Origin: Cheiracanthium punctorium
Lineage: Eukaryota > Arthropoda > Arachnida > Araneae > Cheiracanthiidae
Length of the DNA: 64,000 bases
Direction: 5' to 3'
Assembly: GCA_038373885.1 (NCBI GenBank)
Contig: JAWZYV010013141.1
Location: forward strand, 1,550,001 to 1,614,000
A program made the position numbers and the translations under genes. Positions 34,327-47,060 of this stretch are shown here, piece by piece; position 1 is the stretch's first letter, and each line of letters starts with the position of its first letter. Below the pieces are notes generated by a model. It searched no databases. It had not been told where the DNA came from and was given only the letters and a program-made list of their open reading frames with translations.

Positions 34327-36250
34327 TTGACAGGCACGTTAGGGGCTGGTGTTTCTAGGAGTAACAGGCATCCTGCCAGGTTAACTTATATACGCAGTGT
34401 GTCAATGCCAATTTCAAACTTCTCAATGTACAATTGATGTTATTAATTCAACATCCAGGTCATAATTTAATATTTTTATACGTCCATGTCTTTATGGCAT
34501 TATTTCTTTTTTATATAGATTTTATCTGATATTAAGTTTTTTAAGAGGTCTTTAAAGTATTTAGTTAATAATCACTATAAAAATAGTGTGAAAGTAATAG
34601 TCAAAATTCCGAATGTCGTTCTGAAATGACAAAAATAGTATCTTACAAAAGCATTTTTGATAAAATTTACAATTTTGAAATCCATAAATTTTATGTCACA
34701 GATTACTAGTTTGAGTTCGCATTTCATGCGATGCATTAACTCAGCTACTCCTACTCATGCGTTTTCGATTTTAAAAACTCTTGAGCATTTTTAAGTTAAG
34801 AGGAAGTTAATTGTCACTAAATGCAATGTACCGTAGATAAATTTAGAGGTTTTATAATGTGAATTGAAACATATTCTTTAGTAGGTAGATTTTGCTTCAA
34901 TAAAAGAGACATTGAGCATTTTTGTTCACCATATTTCTCGCAGATGGCAGCACTACACAGAAAAAAGACAATCGATAATATTTTCTAAGTTTTGTAAAAG
35001 TTTTGTAAAAGTGTGTAAATGAGCAGACAAAAAAAAATAATAAAATAAAAAAAAGGAAAAAAATAATGAGTTCTAGCTTCTACCGTAGTTGATCCTTTTA
35101 CATATCATAAGTATTCCTTTTTGTAACTTGGGTAGAAAGGTATATAGGTAGAAAGAACCTATAAACTAAAGCATTCTATTAGTAAGTATTTTTTTATGTG
35201 AAATTTCAAATGAGAAAAATTATCGTGTGATACTGGATTTAATAATGAAAAAGCTCATTGAATTTTCGATTTCCTATTGGATATTGACTTTAATTTTCTC
35301 TATAAACTGTGAAAAGACTGAAAATTCTTTTTTTTCCACATGTTGAATATTCTAAATCGTTTAAGAAACTTTTAACTTCGATAGTTAATGTTCATTTGAA
35401 ATTTAACTATCAAATAGTAGCATATTAATAAGGAAAAAATTATTTTAATATTATTCTAAATTAAGTAGTGAAGCACAGTTTATACGTTTTCCAAGGGAGA
35501 AACGTAAATGAAATTCTCTAAAGTACGTAAATTTTCGTAATCAACAATAAAAAAATCAGATTTAAATTAAAATACTACATCTTGATTACTACATGAAAAC
35601 AAAATACAACAATACGTATGTAATACTAGCAGTTTTATTCTGAATTTAATGTACAGCTAGTACTTGTAGTCATATTCATTTCGAAGGAACAAAATATTTT
35701 GTAATTTTCGGTTGTATGGCTATTTGGAAATGCACAGGAAAAGTTCATAATACATAGTTAAAAGTGTCTGTTTAACATAATCATTTAAATCGCCGGAAAT
35801 TAGATATTCTATCGTAAAATTAGACCCTGTCAAAGCTCGTTGAAAGCTTGTATCACACATTTTCTCTTCTCTTCAGTTCTAAAAAAACGTATAAATGAAG
35901 TTTTCGTTTTCAGGAAAACGTACAAATGAAATTATTTAACGTTAAAATCCAATGGATTTTACCGGGACTATTCAGAAGACTATATAAACAGTAAAAACGT
36001 ATAAGCAAGATACGTATAAACGGTGCCTCACTGTATTAGCAATGTGACAGAAGCGTTACTGTATACAGACATACCATTTTCCTACTATAACGTATTTCCT
36101 CAATTTTATTGCCATTCATAAAACATGCAAAATGTAGCAAAAAGAGGAGTAGCTAAAATTCAAATTAATTTATTAAATTAAGAAAATTAAAATGTATGAA
36201 GCAATTGTATGATTTCGGGTATATATAGAGCACGCTCGAATTCACACCTT
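34327..36250. other. A+T-rich non-coding stretch
   Basis: No gene or repeat recognised. It contains A-rich simple sequence around 35025-35065. Confidence 0.6.
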
Positions 36251-36255
36251 CACTT

Positions 36256-36375
36256 ATTGAAGCTAATTAAAATTAACCTAATTTTAGTTTAATTAATTTA
36301 ACTAAACTAAACTAAAATTTGCTTAATTAAATTGATTAAATTTTAATTAAACTAATATTACTTTAATTAAAATCG
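36256..36375. repeat. TTAATTAA-rich self-complementary block
   Basis: About 120 bp made almost entirely of AATTAAAATTAA, TTTAGTTTAATTAA and AACTAAACTAAA words that pair with one another in many registers. It is simple sequence with strong hairpin potential. Confidence 0.7.
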
Positions 36376-37581
36376 CGGATGCATTGTTAAGGTGACAGAA
36401 TATTTAAATAAAAATAAACAGTTTTTTATTGTTAAAAAAAGCTGTTTAAAATCCCTTAAAATCACATATTATAAATAAACTAATAACACGGTGAAAAAAA
36501 AAAAGAAAGAAGATACACAAAATAGTCGCGAAGTTTCAGCAGATGCAACAAATATGTCATCAAAAACTCTATAAAATATTCCAAATTAAAAGTTGCCTGT
36601 CACTCTTGTCTGACCCGCACCAGTCCAAGCAAAAAAATAAAGAATTTTTGACATGAATACTGATGATGATGCTAATTACAATATCTCAACAATGAAATTA
36701 TAACTTAAATTTAATTCTCGTATTTGGTGTACGACTGTATTTTAGTTTAATTGAAGGTTTTAAAGGCATACAACAAGTGGTGGATGTAGGGTTGAGGATA
36801 GGGAAATTTACATCTCCCCCCCCCCCGAAAAAAAACAAACAAAATAAAACTATGCTTACGTTTTCCTTCATTGCACACTCTGAGTCAAATGAGCTTTTTC
36901 GAAATAAATTAGCACCTTCCTACAAAAATTCACACTTCTTTATAGTAACATTTTGTTTTATTCTGCATTTTATTTAGATCAAATAAGCTTTTATTAAAAA
37001 AAAATTCCCTTCCTCAATCTTTTTATTCCCCACAATACACAAGAAATGATGTATTAGATTTCTTGGTATTTTCATTCAATTTAAGATTCCGTCGTTTTTA
37101 GTTCAGTTTGGGTCAAAATTAAATTTCAAAAACAGTATATCAGGTTTTGTTTACTCACCTAATTTGCATGCGTTACGTTTACTCCAAAGGATGAAACAAA
37201 TACGTAAACTGAAGAAACTAAATCCTGTACCAAGATTAAATTGTGGATTTACTTTATGTAAAATTTAATTGTTTCAAACTTTCAATTCAATAGAGGAGTT
37301 TGAATTTTACTAGATTCGTATTCATTAGTACTTTACTAGATTCGTATATAATTTTTGTAAAAATATTTTTGATTCATTACACCCTGTTTACTTTTTTTGT
37401 GATTAAAGTCAGTCATATTTTTAAAAGATAAAAATAAAGAGTATATAAATTTTTTAACAATTTAAATTGTACGCAGTTGAAATAATTGAATACGAGCACT
37501 TGAATTTTATTGCTATTTTACTTTTAATTAATTATTTATAGATCATGCATGAAGTCAGTAAATCTCAAAAGTTTTATTGTA
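36376..37581. other. A+T-rich non-coding stretch
   Basis: A C run of about 11 near 36816-36826 is the only notable feature. No gene is supported. Confidence 0.55.
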
Positions 37582-38170
37582 CAAGGTGATTCTTAATTCT
37601 TCATCAATACTTAGCAGGGAGTTAGAGAATAGGAAACGAAGACAATTTCACATAGGATAGCATGGGCGCAAACGAAAGCATCATGACGTAGGGGGCGCTT
37701 TGTGTCAAAAATTCCCATTCACGCGCTGTACGATAGCTCTGTTAAAATAAACTTCCCTAACAACACGGGTTCCGTACGTCATATTTTTCATCAACCCCAT
37801 ACAAAGAAGTCGATTGGAGATAAATCCTGCGACTGTGGTGGCCAACAAATCGGTCCACTGCGACCAATCCATTGTGCTCCAAATGTTCTTGCCAGGTAAT
37901 CACTCGCATCATTTTTCTGAAATGTTGAAGAAGTCGTTGAGACTTCTTTGAACTGGTTGATGAAAAACATGACGTACGGAACATCTGCTGCTAATAAAAT
38001 TTATTTTAACACAACTATCCTACAGCTCGAGAATGGAAGTTTGTGACATAAAGCGCCCCCCTACATCACGATGCTTTCGTTTGCGCCCATGCTTTTCTAT
38101 GTGAAACTGTCTTCTTTTCCTACTCCCTACCTCCCTACAAAATATTGATAATGAATAAAGAATAATCCTG
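37582..38170. mobile_element. Mariner-type deletion derivative with ~220-bp TIRs
   Basis: The left arm (37582 to about 37800) and the right arm (about 37940 to 38170) are inverted repeats of about 220 bp. They share, for example, CATGGGCGCAAACGAAAGCA, GGGGCGCTTT, TTAAAATAAA and CCGTACGTCAT. The ends read CAAGGTGATTCTTAATTC and (reversed) CAGGATTATTCTTTATTC. TA precedes the left end; the right flank has drifted. Between the arms lies a short minus-strand transposase scrap. No intact gene. Confidence 0.8.
37785..37892 (-). pseudogene. Transposase scrap inside the long-TIR element
   Basis: The minus-strand translation gives FGAQWIGRSGPICWPPQSQ and then DLSPIDFFVWG followed by stops. These are the FG..WIGR.GP..WPPRSPDL.P.DFFLWG block around the third catalytic Asp of a Tc1/mariner-type transposase. 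Only about 35 residues survive. It confirms that the surrounding inverted repeats belong to that superfamily. Confidence 0.75.
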
Positions 38171-39299
38171 TTTATTTTATATCGTTTCTATTTTTATTGC
38201 AATCTCTTAAAGGTGCAATTTATCAGCATTACACGTATATAATACATTGACATGTCTACAGATACAGAATTAATTAACCAAATGCTCTTCTACTGATGAA
38301 TACATCACATGTTTTATTAATTTTCGTTCCGAACAGTGCAAGATGTAAAAATATTTATACATATATGAATACGTAAAATTCTATCTAAAAGTCAGGATGT
38401 TTTAAATTTTCTTAGACAAAAAAAAAATTAAAAACATTTTCAATGTTGATTATTAAAAATTAAATTTACTTTATTTTAGTTTTATCGGAATTTAATCGTA
38501 AAATCTTTTGTCAATCAGAAAAACCATAACAGTTCACATAAATTGCTGGTTTTAATCACCGGGTTTCATAAAGCTGAATGGGGAAAAAGAAATTCATTTT
38601 GTATACGTTTCGAAAATAAAATTAAAAATAGATTTAATAAAACATAATTTATAATAATAGTAATTATGAGATTAAAACGTGTCTTATTTTAAAAGTAAAT
38701 AACTAAATTTTAACTATGAGAAGTAAAAAATTCTACAAAACTAAAAATTAATAAAAATAAAATTACACTATAAAATGCGAAATCGATTATATGTTTTAAT
38801 ATGTAATTATTATTTCTACTATAATTGAATGATATTCAAATATTAAGCGTAAGAATTCAAATACGAAAGATTAAACAGTTTCATAATAATGCTTAACATT
38901 CTTTTCCTCTTTTATATCACATACTGTTAGAAAATTTTAAAAATTGTTTGAAAAAAATAATGATAATAAAAGAAGTACACCAAAAGTTATGCATTCTAAG
39001 TGTTTTTAAGTGTGAAATGAAAAAAAAAACAATTACGAGTTTTACTGCATTTAAAATATTTACACATAAATAAATTATTCAATTAAAATTCTATAAAGAT
39101 AAATTACTTAAAATGTGTTACACAGCGAATTTATTTACTGAGTCTTAAAAAAAAAAGTGAATCACAAAATCGTAAAGCAGTGTTTCATGATGCTTAATAT
39201 TTTAACAGAATTTTATAAATCAGGTTATTTTTCTGAAATACAAGATATTTTAGATGTAACAGAAACATTTTCAAGTTTTTATAGAAACTTCGTGCAAAC
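38171..39299. other. A+T-rich non-coding stretch
   Basis: No repeat, RNA gene or open frame that I can support. Confidence 0.6.
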
Positions 39300-39834
39300 A
39301 TTCAATATGCTGGTGTTTCTCGGTTTCTATTGAGTGCATTTGCGTTTCACGATAATATTCAGTTACGTGAGAAAACGTATCTTTTTATAAAAATTCCTCT
39401 GGGAAGCGAAAGAGCTCTGGTACAGCTGAAAATACGTGCTGTTTTTCTGCTGTTGCTAAAAAGAAAATTTGTAACATAAAATGTGTTTTGAAATAACAGC
39501 GTTTTACAAGTTTTATTTGGAAAATACAACCTCTAATCTCATATTAGGTATATTAAAAAAGCCCTTTTGATATGCTGAAATCAATAAATGCCATGAGATC
39601 TGTGATATTTTGTGCTCTGAAATAATTTTTGGTAATCTTGTTAATAAAAAAGTGCATTAATAGATGAAATGCAAAATAAAATTATTTAAATCATGTCTGA
39701 AACTGAAATCCAGTATTGTTCGTAGTTTAATGACATCACGGAGTATTACGTTAGAGTGCAGCTATCAATAAATACAATGCGTCCAACACTGTCAGGAGAT
39801 AAAACAGCAGCAATAGTAGTCTCACATATGTAAG

Positions 39835-39907
39835 CCCTACTAGCAATTTTGCTCGGCTATCATCGGCTACGTGGCCGATGGTAACCCGAGCAAAATTGCT
39901 AGTAGGG
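39835..39907. mobile_element. 73-bp palindromic MITE
   Basis: Perfect 22-bp arms (39835-39856 and 39886-39907), starting CCCTACTAGCAATTTTGCTC, surround a nearly palindromic centre with CATCGGC/GCCGATG. AAG lies on both sides, a possible 3-bp target duplication. It is the uninterrupted relative of the MITE at 33495-34326. The superfamily is unassigned. Confidence 0.85.
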
Positions 39908-42882
39908 AAGACATTGCAAAAAATAATGCTTTTTCTTACTTTTAGTAGTCAAAATAGCGGCACTTTCTGGAAAGGTTTCTTCAAAAATAAATTATCGACA
40001 TCGTAATATTAAACGAAAATGCAAGATGAAATAATCAAATTATTTTTTCTCTCACATATACAATTACGCTTCTCGTACATCATACGCTCATGGAATACAG
40101 GCAGAATTAATTACAGGTAATTTTCTAGTGATACAAGTAAGAAAAAGATTAAAAATAATCAAATTTAAAAAATATACTTTTTCAAGTATTATCATTTACA
40201 TAGAACTTTTAATGAATACAAAAAAGTTCATAATCAGGAAGACCAAATCACTGTTTGGTCCCCTGCAATACCTATGACATGCAAATAGAAATTCTTAGGA
40301 AGGTTTATAGGAATCTGCTGGTAGCAGATACAGAAAAGAAAGAGAAATAACAAAAACAACACTTGTCATTTCCAATTACCAAATTAATTGCCTGAAACAA
40401 AGGATAACTCGCCAAATACTTGAAAATAGTGCACATAAAAAAATATATTTTTTTGAATCAACAAAAATTATCCGATTGAAATAGCTTAAACAAAATTTTT
40501 GTTGAATTAACAATATAATTTTGTGAAAATTATTTGGTTATCTTAACAGAACATTCTGTCACTATAACTAAACAATTTGGTTGAAATAGCCGAATGTTTT
40601 GTTAACTTAACTAAACGATTTGTTTCAATGGTTTCTTTGGTTAAAATCAGCCAAGTTATTTAGGAGTAACAATAATAAAGTATTAAAAACCCCAGTTGAC
40701 AAAGAAATTTTTTCAATTCAAATTTTAAAAAATTTATTTGTTAACTGGTATTTTCCAAATAATTGAAAATAGTATGAAAATGTTATTTTTTAACAAAAAA
40801 AAAGTACCACAATTTGCTTAAAACTTTAGAAGCTAAAGTCTCCATTTTAGTTACCAGTGAACACCCTGTAAATATACATAAACACTCACAAAACTGGTAT
40901 TAATAAAAATTTTAATATGTCGGTGTTTTAAACAAAAGTTTTATATTTTAATGGAACTAGTATATTCATAAAATATACATTTGTATTCGAAACAGGACAT
41001 ATGCCAATTCTTACTTATATTTCCTTCTATAAATATAATAAAAAAAAACTATACAGAATAACCGAATGAAAATGAAACCCCACTAATGGTGTCTGATATT
41101 GCATACGTTCTAATTATCTTAACAGACACTCATTATACTTATTTTTACAGTCTAGATTCGTGGAACTTTCGCTCAAATTTCCCTGAACCCATCCAGTTTC
41201 TAATGCATTCATGTTTATGCTTGTCTCTCAGGACGTTATTCAGTTACGTGAAAAGAGTTGCCTTTTTATAGAAAATGTCTCGGGTATATGGCAACACTCT
41301 TGTGTAGGTTGAATTACTTCTTTTTGTGTTGTTTTCTCTCAATAACAAAAACAACACTAGTCCTGTCTACAATGAGGTGCAATTAAGTAATACTGAATTC
41401 ATTAGATGAATCTTAACATGGCTGAAAATACATGATTGCTAGTGTTCAATTCGGAGGAAAAAAAACAACCCTAGAAGGTATTCATAGTTATGTTTATACA
41501 TTAAAAAAAAAACATTTCTGAGCAAATAGTTTAGTTTTAAGATCAAAATACAGTCCTTTTATGTAAATACAGGCTTCTCATTTCCACGTAATTTAATTCA
41601 TGAAAATGAGGAGTAAATAGAGTTAATCTTAAGATACTAAATTAATTAAGTCTTAAGATAAAACATCTTTTGCAAATGACAAGATAATTAGTAATAAAAT
41701 ATGAAATTAAAAAAATCGCTTATTTACACAACTTATTATTTTACAAAAACAAACAAACAATATATAAACATTTATAAATGAAAACAATTTTAATAATCCT
41801 AATAATCCTAAACTAATATAAAATTTTCTACTCTTATATACTCTATTATTTCCTTGATGGAAAAATAGAAAAAAAATCAAATCATGACTATGTAAGGAAT
41901 TTGATGGTATGAAAATATGTCAGTACATTTAAACTCCGAAAAATCCACTGAAATAAAAATCTCTTTATTTTCAAATAAAATTTTTTTGAGAGCATCCTTA
42001 GCAACATTGCCCATTTGATAATTTTGTGGATCAGAATATCTAAATTTACCGAAAGCTTCTAAGTTAGTCTTATTAATGTAAAAATTTGAAATGTTCTTCT
42101 TCGACATTAATAGTAGCAGTAATTAATTTTCTAGTATATAATATTATTCTTGATTTTTATTTAAAAACATTGAATTTTTTTATATTTTGATAAAATAACG
42201 CAGTACGGTTATTTTTACTCTATATAATATTGCAAAAAACATTCAAAATATTAATTGTAGAAATATTAGTAAAATTTGAAAGAATGCTTTTTTTTAAAAT
42301 GCTTTATTTTAAATAACTATTTTCACGCATTTCCTACGCTTTAATGCATTTTAAAAGCGTCACAAAATTGTTTCTGTCTAAGAACATATTTTTGCCTTTA
42401 TGACTTATGATTTCAAGCATATAAAAACTAATGTTTGATACTTCTGATGATTACTTAGAATGTGTCCAAAAAAATAGTCACCTGTTTTTAAAAATAAATA
42501 AAAAACGGAAACGAACAATACATATTTACAGTGCTAAAATACGCTAATATGGAAGATAAAATCCCATAGTTTAATATTGTTTGAGGCTTTCCCAATACAT
42601 AGCGTGTTCATTATTTTTTGCTTCCTATAAACCTTTAACTGAATAAATTTACGCATTCAAAAACCTTTTCGTTAAGTCTTGGAATTTCGCAACTTTCCTT
42701 CAACTTCCGTGAAAACTTTGCTTCCTAATGTATACCTGAGTTTATTTTAAGTATGTAGTAACACACGGTGTTATTCGATTACGTGAGAAAATCTACACTT
42801 TCGTGGAAGTTCCTGTGGAATGCGGCAACGCCCTTATGTAGGCGGAATTGTTCCGTTGTTGTTCTTTTTTAACACTGCTTAA

Positions 42883-43158
42883 CCCATTTGTGCCTGGATA
42901 TTTTTGCGACTTTCTTCGATTTTTACTGACAACAGAAATGATAGATAAATTTCTGATGTCAACTTCTTGAACAAGGGATGATTTCTTTTAAAATCATTAA
43001 GCATAAAAATCGAAATATCAACATCCTACTGGGTCATGTTAAAATATTTTGTAGAGTTGAGGCTCAATACTCATGAATAAAGGCTAGGAAAAATAAATAA
43101 CGTTTTCGACTAATAGCGAAAATGCCGTCCCAAAAAAGGGACACTAGGCATAAATGGG
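42883..43158 (+). mobile_element. piggyBac-like MITE, copy 1 (276 bp)
   Basis: Ends CCCATTTGTGCCTGG and (reversed) CCCATTTATGCCTAG are flanked by TTAA at 42879-42882 and 43159-43162. TTAA duplication with CCC...GGG ends is the piggyBac signature. A copy of identical length lies inverted at 54584-54859. No coding capacity. Confidence 0.8.
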
Positions 43159-43230
43159 TTAAAATGAGGTACAGTTAATTTGTGACGAATTAAGCTGTGG
43201 GAGCCTCATAAATGTTACACGTAAAATATA

Positions 43231-43604
43231 TATTAATGACTATGTCATTTTATCTCTCACCCCCCCCCCCTTTATTGAAAATTTTCCGAAAAATCTGTCC
43301 GAAAAAAGCGACATAGAAATGCGAGATATATTTACGTATATTTAAATGCTATTAGTTCACAACAGCTTTAATTTTTGTTACAATATTTCGTAAGCTGTAT
43401 AATATGCATCACATGTATTTTTCTATAAAGAGGTTACAATCATAAAAATTTCAACATAGGGTTACCAGGCGAAATACACGAAAGATGAGAGATAAAATGA
43501 CACAGTAAATTAATATCGTTTTAATATTGCAATATTGAAACTAAAAAATTAGGGGAGTAAACTAAAAAATTAGGCCCCCTGACGAAGCTGGAACAGCCGA
43601 GTTT
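43231..43604 (-). repeat. Dispersed repeat with AT-microsatellite edge, copy A
   Basis: This is the reverse complement of 50360-50733, at equal length with scattered differences. Its low-coordinate end contains TTAATGACTATGTCATTTTA and a C run. An internal inverted copy of that end lies at about 43483-43516 (GAGATAAAATGACACAG). Its high-coordinate end reads GCTGGAACAGCCGAGTT followed by (TA)n. It is probably a non-autonomous DNA element or a composite of two. Confidence 0.65.
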
Positions 43605-43632
43605 ATATATATATATATATTTATTTATTTAA

Positions 43633-44334
43633 CACTAGAATCGAGGAACGGGTCATTTTGACCCAAAACCAGATTTCATTCCATTTTTTTCAAAAAGATA
43701 CGAACTGAAATTTTTAAAAAATCGTGACTTTTCCTAATTTTATATCTTTATGTTATTAATCATCTGTAAAAAATTTAAGCTCGTAACTTTTATCTGTTTT
43801 TCGTTTTTAATATCTATACCTGATATCGCGGAATAGGTCATTTTGAGCCAAAGCTTCCCACGAGTTTGAATCCGAAATAAATTAAATAAATAATCATATT
43901 ATATCAATATTAATTATATTATATTAATAGATATCTATATATATATATATATATATATAATTATTTATAATTTCAATTAATAAATGTCATTATCATCATA
44001 AACGAACGGTAATGACATAATAAATGGTATAATAGCATACCATAATGTCATTTTAATTGCAACGCGAATTTTACAAGTCGGGTCAATTTGACCCATACCA
44101 CAATTTTAGGTATACCTATCTCAAGAGACGCGGCTCTAATAAGAATTATAGCAACAATATTTTTGTACTTTTAATGTAATATTAAACTTAATACGAATGT
44201 TAAGATTGAATTAATGTCATTACTGTTGAAATATAACATTATGGTTGCATTGCAACGTGAATTCTACAAGTTGAGTCAATTTGACCCAGCCCGCTGTTTT
44301 AGTTAGCTATATCTGAAACACCGCGGTTCTAGTG
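43633..44334. mobile_element. piggyBac-like element (702 bp, non-coding)
   Basis: Ends CACTAGAATCGAGG and (reversed) CACTAGAACCGCGG are flanked by TTAA at 43629-43632 and 44335-44338. Subterminal GGTCATTTTGACCC, GGTCAATTTGACCC (about 44080) and GTCAATTTGACCC (about 44275) recur near both ends and could be transposase binding sites. The interior is A+T-rich with an (AT)n tract at about 43935-43960 and no transposase frame. Confidence 0.7.
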
Positions 44335-44775
44335 TTAAAAATCTGAAGTACAATTTTATTCTAAATTTCGTATAAATAAACTATAAATGCAAAATAAACA
44401 GAGGAAAAACAAATGGGGATCTTGGGGGATGTTTATTTTTAAGCATACATCCCCTCAAAAAAGTATTAGAGTATGAGTGAAAATCCCTATTTTAGCTTTG
44501 CGACTGATTATTGGATTTTTGAAAAAATTACAACTCCTCAGAAATATGGAAAGTTATAATTACACATAGCCTGATGTTCTATGATAAATAATTTTTAATG
44601 TACGAAACCAACATAGGAAGTTTCTCGTTTACTCGAATACTTTTTTGAGAGGATGTGCACAATGACATCTTAAGCAGATTATACGCATAAAAACAAATAA
44701 GTAAATCTGAATCTGAATCATATATAAGCTACATGATAACGAACGCATTGATTATGAAACACTCCAACAGAATTG

Positions 44776-44935
44776 CCGATGGGTGGGGTGCCCTTCCGTG
44801 GCGATCTTTCTAAGAAACCTATATTTAAGCTAAGTTTCGGTGGAAAACACGGAAAACCCAGAACGCCTCCTAGTTCAGAATGCTAGACGCTCGGTCACTT
44901 GTGAGGCCAGGAAAATTGAAACCATAATTATGGTA
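44776..44935 (-). repeat. Probable SINE fragment
   Basis: A GC-richer minus-strand segment with a tRNA-like order: GACCGAGCGTCTAGCATTC followed by GGAGGCGTTCTGGGTTTTCC (B-box-like). No cloverleaf. It abuts the MITE at 44936. Confidence 0.35.
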
Positions 44936-45272
44936 CACTCTTGATAATCCGGAGGTTAGTTAGTCCGGATCGTTTAATAATTCGACGCTCTCGGGAATTG
45001 CATGTCATAATGCCTTCCGATCAGCCGACCACTGTTAATGTAAGCAATAATGCCCGCTATTGTGCTTCTTTCTCTCCTTCATGAATGTTTTCTAGTTTAC
45101 ATAATGTATTTTGTAGTGTATTTGTATATGTGCATAGTGTACTGCAGTGCCGACCAAACGAAAGCACATGACATTAATTTTCTGTCGAAAGAAAGAGATC
45201 TTGATAATGCAGAATTTTTCAATATCAGGCGGTAGTCTGGTCCATCTGACATATCTCAGATTATCAAGATTG
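44936..45272. mobile_element. Tigger-like MITE (337 bp)
   Basis: The left end CACTCTTGATAATCCGGAGG and the reversed right end CAATCTTGATAATCTGAGAT are flanked by TA at 44934-44935 and 45273-45274. TA duplication and a CTTGATAATC core fit the pogo/Tigger group. An internal GATCTTGATAATGC repeats the terminal theme. Short overlapping open frames inside are not coding. Confidence 0.6.
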
Positions 45273-45700
45273 TATTCTTTACTCAACATTCATGGAATCA
45301 GTCTGGTTACCTCAGTTTATGCTGTCTATCTGTGTTATGCTATTCTGCTACAGGATATATCAGAACAAAAATATTAGATTAAGAATTTAATCTAGGTTCA
45401 TACTAATAAAAGCATGCTCATTTTTCCATATTCTTATTACGTAAAACTAAAATCATGTTTAAAAATACAATATATTATTATACATACTTGTATTCTTTCC
45501 TCGGCATTCGTGGAAGCAGTCTGTTTACCTCAGTTTATGTTGTACGGTGCTATTCTGTTACGTGAGAAAACCTATCCACGAGAGTAGAAATTTCTTGGAA
45601 GTGTGACAACGCCCCATTTGTAGGTGGAATTGCATGTTGTTACGCTGTCTTCGCTACAGCAAATGAGATGCAATTAAATTACATCAGGTTGATGCATCTT

Positions 45701-46990
45701 AGTAACGCATGTGAAATGTTGTACGATAGTAGAATTGTTGTGGGATTTATTTTTAGAACACTAGCCTTTGTCCTAAGGGCTTGAGTTATTTTGAATTTTT
45801 GTGAAAAGAATATAGATAACATTAGGTGTGCCGGAAAGTAATTCTTATTTTCAAGTAAAATTCAAACAAATAAAATTTCAACAAGTATTGACTCATTAAG
45901 AAGCTGCGCCTAAGCATAGGAAATATATTTGTGTAACAAACGTAAATGACGCCATATCAACGTCATCCGCTTAGTTAAAAAAAACATCCTACTAACTCCA
46001 TGGCCTCGCTCGCGCTTTGTATTTATGTGCAAAACGAGAATGTTGCTCGTCTCGTTTTTGTGTTCTAATGTTTCAGTTAAATATTATTGCAGAAAATTTA
46101 TGCGAGATGAGCTGGAAAATTAGCAACTCGTTCTTTTGTAGCTTTGCATGTAAAATGGAGTTTGTAAGGGCTTGAAGGAATAAAATCATGCTTATATTAT
46201 TAAAATTGTCAAATTTTAGAGCGAGAGCTTGCAAAAAAGTGTCACAGCATAGTCAAACACCTTCAACACATATTTTTAAGCGATTTGTTAGCTGGTGCAT
46301 GAAAGTTTTCGTCTCATTATTTATGCGTGGTTCCGAAACATTTGGATTCATTTTGCCTTCAGGCACAAATGTGATTATTAAATGTCTCTGAATGCATAAT
46401 TGTCCATATAGCAGGTATTTTTCGCTTTTATTTTAAAAAGCTGAAGAGTTTGATTATAAACTGTGGAATTGCACCCTTGGCAATTTACTTATATAACGTA
46501 ACGTAACGTTACTTATATGCGCTAACGTACGCGGTACAAAAATCGACGATAGTTCCACGCTGTGAACGGCAAAAGCTAGATGTAAACATTAGTGCAATAA
46601 CGATAACACATGTGCAAATATCCAAATTAACAGTTCAATGACGTCCAATGGAGCAAGCATATGCCACATAGTAGCTAGATTACAAAACAATAATTGATAC
46701 AGACAAATGCGAAATCTTTCGAGCTTTTACACAGCTTTCAAATAATGAATTTAAAATACTTCGCGCATTATTCGCCCATCTAAAAAATGGCACCATGCAT
46801 TGGGCTAAAATTTTAGCTATTTGCTATTTCAACATCGGCTGACACCCAAAATGTGCAGCAACCCTAACTTAAATATATTTAATGACAAAAACTGTTAAAA
46901 CAAAGTAACGTGATTTTCATTGAAATGTCATTTATTCTTCTCATACAATTTATGCTATTCCAAATCCTAAACTACGTTTGAAACATCCTT
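45701..46990. other. A+T-rich non-coding stretch upstream of the retroelement
   Basis: Nothing firm. A small palindromic patch with ACGTAACGTAACGTTACTT lies at about 46497-46518. The last 100 bases may include the start of the Penelope-like element. Confidence 0.45.
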
Positions 46991-47060
46991 TATTAAAACA
47001 AAATATAAATGACAATACAAAAAGATTATAATATGTTTAAAACATAAGACTTTTCATACA

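Larger units (their letters stand above)
39300..45700 (+). repeat. Cluster of a diverged local repeat module (5 copies)
   Basis: Copies on the same strand at about 39350-39430, 41140-41420, 42690-43190 (interrupted), 45272-45360 (partial) and 45490-45700 share an ordered set of phrases: TTCGTGGAA and ACCTCAGTTTATG upstream, a core TATTCTGTTACGTGAGAAAA, then AATTCCT, GGCAACGCCC, TGTAGGTGGAATT and AATGAGGTGCAATTAA. Spacing is irregular (about 1.5 to 2.8 kb). The copies are old and not coding. A piggyBac-like MITE sits inside the third copy at TTAA. Confidence 0.6.

Noticed and set aside
41877..42107. 76-codon minus frame as a small protein
   Set aside because: Asn/Lys/Ile-rich composition mirrors the local base composition, and nothing else supports it.
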